Virus record (IMG/VR): IMGVR_UViG_3300005515_000050 | Span: 1 to 26,591 of that record | Length of the DNA: 26,591 nucleotides | Origin: a virus | Direction: 5' to 3' (one strand) | Part shown: one piece after another, positions 20,558 to 26,591 of the stretch | Numbering within the stretch: position 1 is the first letter of the stretch | How the letters are laid out: each line of letters opens with the position of its first letter | Notes under the pieces: model-generated | What the model was told of the DNA's origin: nothing | Database searches by the model: none | The model's input: the letters and a program-made list of their open reading frames with translations, nothing else | Program-made: the position numbers and the translations under genes

Positions 20558-20558
20558 T

Positions 20559-20702
20559 ATGTACGGCGGAGATGGCAATTGGTTCATCGGCGGCATCGTT
20601 CTGGCGATGATTGCCGGCGCGGCCTTGATGGGCATCCTCTTCTGGCTGGTCCCTCTGCTTTGGGGCCTGATCAAGCCCTGGCTGCACATGGTGACCGGAT
20701 GA
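20559..20702 (+). CDS. Very small membrane protein, possible second holin or antiholin
   Basis: 47 aa beginning YGGDGNWFIGGIVLAMIAGA, with one long or two short hydrophobic stretches (about 9-28 and 30-40). It lies 1 bp after the holin and overlaps Rz by ATGA. Its placement in the lysis cassette suggests lysis-timing control. Confidence 0.65.
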   Translation: MYGGDGNWFIGGIVLAMIAGAALMGILFWLVPLLWGLIKPWLHMVTG

Positions 20703-21166
20703 ACCGGGCAGACATCGCGGTGCTGGCCTTCGTCGTATGGTCTGCCGCTGCCTTCGGCGCCGGCTGGGCATGGCGCGGCGATCGCGCCGACGGCGTCGAA
20801 GCCCGGCAGCAGGCCAGTACCAGCGCAGCCCAGGTACAGCAGGTCAATCAGGTACGCGGTACCGAACACCAGCAGGCCGACACCATGGCCGCCATTGGAG
20901 CGAAGCATGAAGAAGACCGCGCTGCGGCCCCGGCCGTCGCTGATGCTGTTGTGGCTGGGGTGCATGATGGCTCTCTCAGGCTGCGCGACGACCTCGCTAC
21001 CTGCAACACCGCCCGCCTGTCCGAAGCCGTCGCCGGCACCATCGAACGTGATGCGGGAGCCCAACTACGAGCAGAGGTTGCGGGAGCTGCTGTTCAAATC
21101 GGACGCGACGCCAACGACCAAGTCAGCGCCTGCCAAGCCGTCATAGACGCCTATGGTGCTCACTGA
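20699..21166 (+). CDS. Rz: Rz-like inner-membrane spanin
   Basis: A 155-aa i-spanin: N-terminal membrane anchor (IAVLAFVVWSAAAFGAGWAW, 6-25) and an Ala/Gln/Arg-rich periplasmic coiled-coil domain (DRADGVEARQQASTSAAQVQ onward). ATG 20699 overlaps the upstream gene by ATGA. An Rz1 lipoprotein gene is nested in another frame, the classic arrangement; together they fuse the inner and outer membranes at the final lysis step. Confidence 0.82.
   Translation: MNRADIAVLAFVVWSAAAFGAGWAWRGDRADGVEARQQASTSAAQVQQVNQVRGTEHQQADTMAAIGAKHEEDRAAAPAVADAVVAGVHDGSLRLRDDLATCNTARLSEAVAGTIERDAGAQLRAEVAGAAVQIGRDANDQVSACQAVIDAYGAH
20907..21146 (+). CDS. Rz1: Rz1-like outer-membrane spanin lipoprotein nested in Rz
   Basis: A 79-aa lipoprotein wholly inside Rz, in the +1 frame. 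Signal peptide KKTALRPRPSLMLLWLGCMM with lipobox ALSGC, then a Pro-rich mature part (LPATPPACPKPSPAPSN) as in known Rz1 proteins. GGAG is 6 nt before ATG 20907. It pairs with Rz. Confidence 0.85.
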   Translation: MKKTALRPRPSLMLLWLGCMMALSGCATTSLPATPPACPKPSPAPSNVMREPNYEQRLRELLFKSDATPTTKSAPAKPS

Positions 21167-21429
21167 CGTGCGCGCTTGGCTTCTTCCCTGATGAATTCAA
21201 TGGTTCCCTTGTGGGGGTCCACGCCTTGCCGACAAGCGGTCAGCTGTGCCTCCGCTGCCTTGATTGATTGCTCCGAGCTGTAGTCGGCCTCATACATGTC
21301 GGTAACGCAGTTGCTGAGCTGCTTTGCATGCTTCGTCTGGTACCAGACGTAGCCACGGTACGAGGTCGGGATACCAACCAGCAGACCCACCGCCCACAGC
21401 AGGGCCTTGTACTTGAACGGAAATTCCAT
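21160..21429 (-). CDS. Single-pass membrane moron, leftward
   Basis: An 89-aa protein on the opposite strand between lysis and packaging genes. A hydrophobic segment at about 9-21 (ALLWAVGLLVGIP) is followed by an aromatic stretch and a helical domain with two Cys (41, 66), which could form a disulfide if periplasmic. AGGAAG precedes ATG 21429; the longer start at 21525 would run into the terminase gene. Its end overlaps Rz by 7 bp. Likely expressed independently of the late genes, perhaps in lysogens. Confidence 0.6.
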   Translation of the reverse strand: MEFPFKYKALLWAVGLLVGIPTSYRGYVWYQTKHAKQLSNCVTDMYEADYSSEQSIKAAEAQLTACRQGVDPHKGTIEFIREEAKRARQ

Positions 21430-21497
21430 GGACTTCCTATCGGCAATGGCCTCGTGACCTTTAGGCCCAGTTCGCCCACATAGCAGCCAATCACCCC

Positions 21498-21977
21498 ATG
21501 AGCAGATCAACCAAACGTCGCTCACCTCTCACGGCGAAGCAGAAGCGTTTCGTCCTGGAATACCTGAAGGACCAAAACGGCACGCAGGCCGCAATCCGAA
21601 CGGGGTATAGCGAGAAGACCGCCAAGCAGCAAGGTTCGCGGCTGCTGACCGATCAGAGGGTGCTAGCTGCTCTGCATGCTGGACAGAAGAAGGTGGCCAG
21701 GAAGGCAGAGGTGACCGTTGAAAGCCTAATGGCCGAGCTGGAGCAGGCTCGAAGGCTGGCGGTCAAGGAAAAACAGGTCAGCGCCGCGGTCACCGCGACT
21801 ATGGGCAAGGGGAAGCTGGCCGGCCTGCTGATCGAAAAGCGCCAGCACTCCGGTGCGGTTGGCACCTACAACCTGAAAGACCTATCGGACAATGACCTCG
21901 ACCGCCTTGAACAGATCCTCGGTCCGCTTGCCGACGTTGGCGGAGATCCGGGCGGAGCGGGCGAGGAGGGCAACTGA
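21498..21977 (+). CDS. Terminase small subunit
   Basis: A 159-aa protein of the Terminase_2 family: SPLTAKQKRFVLEYLKDQNG, then TQAAIRTGYSEKTAKQQGSR, the usual HTH that recognises the packaging site. The C-terminal part carries oligomerisation helices and an acidic tail. No strong ribosome site precedes ATG 21498. The large subunit starts inside its 3' end. Confidence 0.9.
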   Translation: MSRSTKRRSPLTAKQKRFVLEYLKDQNGTQAAIRTGYSEKTAKQQGSRLLTDQRVLAALHAGQKKVARKAEVTVESLMAELEQARRLAVKEKQVSAAVTATMGKGKLAGLLIEKRQHSGAVGTYNLKDLSDNDLDRLEQILGPLADVGGDPGGAGEEGN

Positions 21978-23460
21978 GCGCGAGCGGCAGCGCATCGCCG
22001 AGAACGTAGAGGGCATCCGGGCAAGATCACACACGCTGGAGGGCTTCATCCTCGAGCACTGGCACATCTTGGAGCCGGCCAGGCCGCTGAAGTTTGGCTG
22101 GGCGCTGCGGGCGATGTGCAGGCACCTGGAGGCGGTCACCGAGGGCCATATCCAGTTCCTGTTAATGACCGTGCCGCCCGGCATGATGAAGTCGCTGCTG
22201 CTGGTGTTCTGGACAGCGTGGGAATGGGGCCCGGTTGGTCGCCCGGACCTGCAGATGCTGGCCACTTCGTACAGCCAGCCCAACGTGTTGCGCGACAACT
22301 TGAAGCTACGGCGCCTCATCGAGAGCGACCAGTACCAGGCCGCGTGGCCGATGAAGCTTCGCGGCGACCAGAACGCGAAGGGGAAGTTCGAGAACACCGG
22401 CAACGGCTTCAGTGAGGCCAGGCCTTTCAGCTCCATGACCGGTGGCCGCGGCGACCGGGTGAAGGTGGACGACCCGCATTCGACCGAGACCGCCGAGAGC
22501 GACGCCGAGCGCAAGACCGCCGTCCGGATCTTCCGTGAGGGCATTACCGACCGACTGAACGACATCACCTCCTCGGCGATGGTGATCATCATGCAGCGCC
22601 TGCACCAGCAGGACGTTGCAGCGGTGGCGCTGGAGCTGGACCTGGGCTTCGTCCACCTGAATCTGCCAATGGAGTTCGAAGCAGAGCGGGTCGACAAGGA
22701 CGGCAAGAAAACCGGCGGCCCGTGCCGTACCTACGTGAACGGGGAGCTTTTCTTCGAGGACCCGCGCACCGAAGACGGCCAGCTCCTGTTTCCAGAGCGC
22801 TTCCCGCGCGCCGAGGTCGACAGGCTCAAGCGTGCGAAAGGCAGCTACGCATACGCCGGGCAGTACCAACAGCGGCCCACCCCTCGCGACGGCGGGCGGT
22901 TTAAGCGGGAATGGTTCGAGGTGGTGGAGGCAGCGCCGGCGATCGCGTCGGCCCGAAAGGTTCGGCGGTGGGACTTCGCTGCCACCGACCCGAAGGAGAA
23001 AACCAGTAGCGATCCGGACTACACCGTCGGACTGCTCTTGGGCGAATTCGCCGGGACGTACTACGTGCTCGACGTCGTGCGCGACCAGGTGTCGCCCGCC
23101 GGCGTGGAGCGGATGCTGAAGAACACCGCAGTGCAGGACGGCAAGGGCATCAAGGTTCGTATCCCGCAGGATCCTGGCGCCGCCGGCAAGAGCAACGCCG
23201 CGCACCAGGTGAAGCTGCTGGCGGGCTGGGACGTCAAGGCGGTGCTGGAATCCGGATCCAAGGAGGTCCGGGCAACCCCGGTGGAGGCTCAAGCCGAAGC
23301 CGGAAACATCAAGCTGGTGAAGGGGCCGTGGGTCGCAGCGTTCTTGGACGAGATCGCCGAGTTCCCGAACGCGAAACATGATGATCAGGTGGACGGGCTC
23401 TCGGGCGCTTTCGCCGAGCTCGTCACCGGCAGCACCTACAACCTGGGGAACGCTCTCTGA
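21892..23460 (+). CDS. Terminase large subunit
   Basis: A 522-aa packaging motor. Deviant Walker A VPPGMMKSLL (95-104), a Walker-B-like VKVDDPH (190-196), and nuclease acidic residues at Asp361 (RRWDFAATD), DPDYTVG (374-380) and HDDQVDG (496-502). It overlaps the small subunit by 86 bp, which is long but keeps the basic N-terminus; no better start is seen. It cuts and pumps DNA into proheads docked on the portal encoded next, whose ATG shares a base with its stop. Confidence 0.93.
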   Translation: MTSTALNRSSVRLPTLAEIRAERARRATERERQRIAENVEGIRARSHTLEGFILEHWHILEPARPLKFGWALRAMCRHLEAVTEGHIQFLLMTVPPGMMKSLLLVFWTAWEWGPVGRPDLQMLATSYSQPNVLRDNLKLRRLIESDQYQAAWPMKLRGDQNAKGKFENTGNGFSEARPFSSMTGGRGDRVKVDDPHSTETAESDAERKTAVRIFREGITDRLNDITSSAMVIIMQRLHQQDVAAVALELDLGFVHLNLPMEFEAERVDKDGKKTGGPCRTYVNGELFFEDPRTEDGQLLFPERFPRAEVDRLKRAKGSYAYAGQYQQRPTPRDGGRFKREWFEVVEAAPAIASARKVRRWDFAATDPKEKTSSDPDYTVGLLLGEFAGTYYVLDVVRDQVSPAGVERMLKNTAVQDGKGIKVRIPQDPGAAGKSNAAHQVKLLAGWDVKAVLESGSKEVRATPVEAQAEAGNIKLVKGPWVAAFLDEIAEFPNAKHDDQVDGLSGAFAELVTGSTYNLGNAL

Positions 23461-25250
23461 TGGGCAAGCTCGCACAAATCAAGGACGGGCTGGTCAACCT
23501 GGTTGCCAACCTGGGCACGCCTCGCGACAAGGCGGCTTCCTCGTTCTACGGCCTGCCGCTCCTGACGGACGCAGACGCAAACAATGCCTACCGCGGCACC
23601 TGGCTGGCGCGGAAGGTCATCGATATCCCTGCAATGGACAGCTGCCGCAAGTGGCGCGGCTGGAGCGCTGACCAGGCCGAGATCTCCGCCATTGAGGCGG
23701 AGGAGAAGCGCCTCGGCCTCCAGCAGAAGATGCTGGAAGCACTCACGCGCGCGCGTCTCTCCGGCGGCGCTGCTCTCTACATCGGTACGGGGCAGTCCGA
23801 CCCGCTGAAGCCCCTGAGCCCGGAATCGGTGGGGAAGGGCGGCATCAAGCACATCAACGTACTGTCCAAGCGGGTGCTGCAGGCGGGGGAGCTAGACCGT
23901 GACCCGGAATCACCAGGCTACGGCCGGCCCGCGTACTACAACCTCAGCAGTGGCACTGCCGGGCAGCTGCGGATCCATCCAAGCCGGCTTGTGATCCTGC
24001 AAGGCGCCACGAAGCCGGATCCGGAACTGGACACTGGTGACGGATGGGGCGATTCGGTGCTGCTGGCGATCAGCAAGGCCATCAAGGATGCCGACAGCAC
24101 GGCCGGCAACATCGCTTCACTGGTGTTCGAAGCGAAGGTCGACGTGATCAAGATCCCGAACTTCATGTCGATGCTGTCCGACCCGGCCTACGAAGCGCAG
24201 ATGCTGAGCAGGATGCAGCTGGCCATGATGGCCAAGGGCATCAACGGTGCGCTGCTGCTGGATGCCGAGGAGTCATACGAGCAGAAGCAGGCGCAGTTCG
24301 GCGGCCTCACCGACCTGCTGATGTCCTTCATGCAGCTGACCGCAGGCGCCTCGGATATCCCGATGACCCGGCTCCTCGGCCAGTCGCCGGGCGGCATGAA
24401 CGCAAGTGGCGAAAGCGACCTGCGCAATTACTACGATCGGATCAGCTCCAGCCAGGAACTGGTGCTGGCACCGGCGCTGCAGGTGCTCGACGAGTGTCTG
24501 ATCCGTTCGGCGCTGGGCAGCCGGCCGAAGGAGGTGTTCTACAACTGGCGCAGCCTGTGGCAGACCACTGACACCGAGCGCGCGACCATCGGCAAGACCA
24601 CGGCTGACACGATCAAGACCATCGTCGATACCCGCCTCATTCCCGACGACGTAATGTCGGTGGTGGCGGTCAACATGCTAACCGAGGCCGGCGTCGCGCC
24701 GGGCCTTGAAGCAGAGATGCTGGAGTACGGCCAGGCCAACCCGGATGGCGAGAGCGATGAGATCGGCGAGGAGGAGAGCGCGGCGGCGGCAACGGCAGCC
24801 GTGGTCGACGCCCAGCCCCGGTCCCTGTACGTAAGCCGTAAGGTGATCAACACGGACGAAATCGAGGCGTGGGCGCGCGGTCAGGGAATCACGGATCTGG
24901 TCGACGACCTGCACGTGACCGTCGCCTATTCGCGCCAGGCCTTCGACTGGATCAAGGCAGGCAACGCGAGCGACTGGGGCAACGACGGGAAGGACCGGGT
25001 GGTGATACCGGAAGGTGGCCCGCGCGCCGTCGAGCCGCTGGGCGGCATGTCTGCGGTGATCCTGTTCGCTTCGTCAGCGCTGTCGTGGCGCCACGAAACC
25101 ATCATCCGCGCCGGCGGCTCGCACGACTACCCGGACTTCACCCCGCATATCAGCCTCACCAAGGCTCCCGTCGACCTGCTAAAGGTCGAGCCGTACCGCG
25201 GCCGCATCGTGCTGGGCCCGGAAATCTTCGAAGAGATCCGAGAGGACTGA
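23460..25250 (+). CDS. DUF1073-type portal protein fused to an Acb1-like 2H phosphoesterase (anti-CBASS)
   Basis: 596 aa in two parts. Residues 1-425 are the portal (RKVIDIPAMDSCRKWRGWSA; LGQSPGGMNASGESDLRNYY; NWRSLWQTT). After an acidic/Ala linker (426-450), residues 455-596 form a 2H-phosphoesterase-like domain with two H-x-[ST] motifs: His485-Val-Thr487 (DDLHVTVAYS) and His563-Ile-Ser565 (TPHISLTK). Acb1 enzymes of this type degrade cyclic nucleotides that trigger the CBASS abortive defence (established for T4-type Acb1). The fusion would place anti-defence activity on the portal or on a cleaved product; that is inference. The frame is uninterrupted and starts on the terminase stop. Confidence 0.88.
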   Translation: MGKLAQIKDGLVNLVANLGTPRDKAASSFYGLPLLTDADANNAYRGTWLARKVIDIPAMDSCRKWRGWSADQAEISAIEAEEKRLGLQQKMLEALTRARLSGGAALYIGTGQSDPLKPLSPESVGKGGIKHINVLSKRVLQAGELDRDPESPGYGRPAYYNLSSGTAGQLRIHPSRLVILQGATKPDPELDTGDGWGDSVLLAISKAIKDADSTAGNIASLVFEAKVDVIKIPNFMSMLSDPAYEAQMLSRMQLAMMAKGINGALLLDAEESYEQKQAQFGGLTDLLMSFMQLTAGASDIPMTRLLGQSPGGMNASGESDLRNYYDRISSSQELVLAPALQVLDECLIRSALGSRPKEVFYNWRSLWQTTDTERATIGKTTADTIKTIVDTRLIPDDVMSVVAVNMLTEAGVAPGLEAEMLEYGQANPDGESDEIGEEESAAAATAAVVDAQPRSLYVSRKVINTDEIEAWARGQGITDLVDDLHVTVAYSRQAFDWIKAGNASDWGNDGKDRVVIPEGGPRAVEPLGGMSAVILFASSALSWRHETIIRAGGSHDYPDFTPHISLTKAPVDLLKVEPYRGRIVLGPEIFEEIRED

Positions 25251-25254
25251 CCCC

Positions 25255-26376
25255 ATGTACCTAATCGATCACGTCTCGGTGTCGGCGCCCCGCCGCACCG
25301 TGGACGGCTACCTTGTGGCCGATGCATACGTGGCGCGGACCGGCATCCAGACCTACCTGGGAGAGGAGCTGGGGCGACCTGACCTGTTGAACGTGCGGGT
25401 CTATCGGCCACCGGAGGAGGTGTTCTCCGATGCAACGCTGCGCAGCTTCGCGCACCGGCCGATGACCAACGACCACCCGCCGGAACAGGTGAACGCGCAG
25501 AACTGGAAAAAGTACGCCGTTGGCCAGACCGGCGACGAGGTCGTGCACGACAAGAACCGAGTGCGTGTTCCGCTGGTCCTGATGGATCAAGACGCGATCG
25601 CGGACTACGAGGCCGGCAAGCGCGAGCTGTCGCAGGGGTATTCCTCGGAGATCGATTGGACCGATGGGGTGACGCCGGAAGGTGAACCCTACGACGCGGT
25701 CCAGCGAAACATTCGCAACAACCATCTGGCCCTTGTCCAGCGCGGCCGGGCCGGCGCTCAGTTTCGCATCGGGGATGGGCGCACCCCCGGTGCTCCGGAT
25801 CCAAGCGCCCATCCACAACCCCAGGAGAACCACATGAGCGACAAGACCATCTTGGTCGATGGGCTGTCCGTCGTCACCAACGACGCCGGCGCCCAGGCCA
25901 TCAGCAAGCTGCAGCAGCAGCTGAAGGATGCGCAGACCGCCGCAGGCACCGCTGATGCCAATCACCAGGCGGTGATCGCGGCCAAGGACGCCGACATCGC
26001 CAAGCGCGACGCGGAAATCGATTCGCTGAAGGGCCAGGTCCTCAGCGATGCAGCGCTGGACTTGCGCGTGCAGGCCCGCGGCGACCTGATCGGCAAGGCC
26101 AAGGCCATCCATGACACCGACTACACCGGCAAGAGCGATGCGGAAGTCCGCAAGGCGGCCGTCGTCGGCAAGCTCGGCGATGCCGCGGTGGCGGGCAAGC
26201 CGGAGGCCTACATCGAAGCGCGCTTCGACATCCTGGCCGACGGCGCAAAGCCCCGCGATCCGGTCGTTGTCGCCCTCGGCGACCGGGCCATCCATCGCCA
26301 GCCCGTCCAGGACAACGGCTACGCCGCGTCCGTAGCGGGTCTGGACTACCGCACCGCTGGCCAGAAGGAGAACTAA
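25255..26376 (+). CDS. DUF2213-type prohead protease with C-terminal scaffold
   Basis: A 373-aa protein. Residues 1-175 are the DUF2213 protease-like domain: RPMTNDHPPE with His74, and KRELSQGYSSEIDW with Ser126/Ser130, then NHLALVQRGRAG, the prohead-protease pattern. Residues 194-373 are a coiled-coil-rich scaffold (LQQQLKDAQTAAGTADANHQ; AVIAAKDADIAKRDAEIDSL). A Pro-rich linker joins them. The ATG is 5 bp after the portal stop with GAGAGGA upstream. It processes and shapes the capsid during assembly. Confidence 0.85.
   Translation: MYLIDHVSVSAPRRTVDGYLVADAYVARTGIQTYLGEELGRPDLLNVRVYRPPEEVFSDATLRSFAHRPMTNDHPPEQVNAQNWKKYAVGQTGDEVVHDKNRVRVPLVLMDQDAIADYEAGKRELSQGYSSEIDWTDGVTPEGEPYDAVQRNIRNNHLALVQRGRAGAQFRIGDGRTPGAPDPSAHPQPQENHMSDKTILVDGLSVVTNDAGAQAISKLQQQLKDAQTAAGTADANHQAVIAAKDADIAKRDAEIDSLKGQVLSDAALDLRVQARGDLIGKAKAIHDTDYTGKSDAEVRKAAVVGKLGDAAVAGKPEAYIEARFDILADGAKPRDPVVVALGDRAIHRQPVQDNGYAASVAGLDYRTAGQKEN
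25834..26376 (+). CDS. Internal in-frame scaffold protein start
   Basis: An in-frame ATG (residue 194 of the protease-scaffold) has AGGAG 7 nt upstream, a better site than that of the full gene, and begins MSDKTILVDG at the domain boundary. The product would be a 180-aa free scaffold, as lambda Nu3 is made inside gene C. Confidence 0.6.
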   Translation: MSDKTILVDGLSVVTNDAGAQAISKLQQQLKDAQTAAGTADANHQAVIAAKDADIAKRDAEIDSLKGQVLSDAALDLRVQARGDLIGKAKAIHDTDYTGKSDAEVRKAAVVGKLGDAAVAGKPEAYIEARFDILADGAKPRDPVVVALGDRAIHRQPVQDNGYAASVAGLDYRTAGQKEN

Positions 26377-26379
26377 GCC

Positions 26380-26591
26380 ATGGCACTGCAGACCAACTAT
26401 CCGGACATCCAGCCCGTCGCCATCGCTGGTGCACCGGCGACCATGCTTCCCGCTACCGACATCTCTCGCACCATCGAGGGCGCGGCAGTTGCCTTCGGCA
26501 AGGCAGTAGAACAGGGCGCCACCGACAAGGCGGCGAAGCTGTTCGCTGGCGGCAAGTATGTCGGCATCGCGCTGCTTGACCGCTCCGCCTC
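26380..26591 (+). CDS. Capsid cement/decoration-like protein (truncated by window end)
   Basis: The first 70 residues are present and the frame runs off the window. AAGGAG lies 9 nt before ATG 26380. LQTNYPDIQPVAIAGAPATM and GGKYVGIALLDRSA resemble the start of Gp24-like structural cement or DUF2190-type proteins, which in related phages directly follow the protease-scaffold gene and precede the major capsid gene. Confidence 0.6.
   Translation, partial: MALQTNYPDIQPVAIAGAPATMLPATDISRTIEGAAVAFGKAVEQGATDKAAKLFAGGKYVGIALLDRSA

Noticed and set aside
22306-23475. A 389-codon leftward open frame inside the terminase large subunit
   Set aside because: Antisense of a well-supported terminase; no ribosome site or domain.

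Overview
The window is one contiguous stretch of a temperate, lambda-like siphophage genome, either integrated as a prophage or free. GC is high (by eye about 64-65%). Codon use is GC-rich and the gene types resemble those of phages of Stenotrophomonas, Xanthomonas and related gammaproteobacteria. That host assignment is an inference, because no chromosomal gene lies inside the window.

Layout. (1) Positions 1-10583 are mainly one leftward operon: small genes, a RecT annealing protein, a YqaJ-type exonuclease with a long extra C-terminus, small zinc-finger and unknown genes, a large repeat-bearing cytosine-C5 DNA methyltransferase, and finally an AlpA-type regulator or excisionase before a terminator. 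Two rightward genes (744-1034 and 4247-5011) interrupt it. A 330-bp gap at 8286-8615 holds tRNA-like T-arms. (2) Positions 10584-12230 are the immunity region: an early leftward promoter with operators, a rightward lipoprotein moron with its own terminator, a LexA/CI-type self-cleaving repressor on the minus strand, a divergent promoter/operator cluster, and a YdaS/Cro-like gene. The operators share the core TACC-N4-GGTA. (3) Positions 12375-18734 are the rightward early operon: CII-family regulator, replication initiator with a Gln-Glu repeat, DnaB helicase, DUF1367 protein, Ref-like HNH nuclease, RuvC-like resolvase, two small zinc proteins and a Q-like candidate late regulator. A minus-strand membrane moron is inserted at 16134-16709. 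(4) Positions 18735-19539 have no confident gene but contain a candidate late promoter with an immediate terminator. (5) Positions 19540-21166 are the lysis cassette: GH108 muramidase, unknown, holin, small membrane protein, and Rz with nested Rz1. (6) A minus-strand membrane moron (21160-21429) precedes the head module: TerS, TerL, a DUF1073-type portal fused to a 2H phosphoesterase (Acb1/anti-CBASS type), a DUF2213-type prohead protease with in-frame internal scaffold, and the start of a probable capsid cement protein cut by the window end.

How it works together. The repressor is expected to silence the leftward recombination promoter and the rightward Cro/CII/replication promoter through the shared operators. 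On induction the left operon supplies recombination and DNA modification and the right operon supplies replication. A Q-like protein would then allow transcription past a terminator just downstream of the late promoter into lysis and head genes. Most interesting are the portal-Acb1 fusion, the eight-copy repeat array in the methyltransferase, the matched operator/promoter architecture with apparently leaderless cro and repressor transcripts, the bidirectional promoter at 19216-19260, and the set of moron-like genes that mostly encode envelope proteins.
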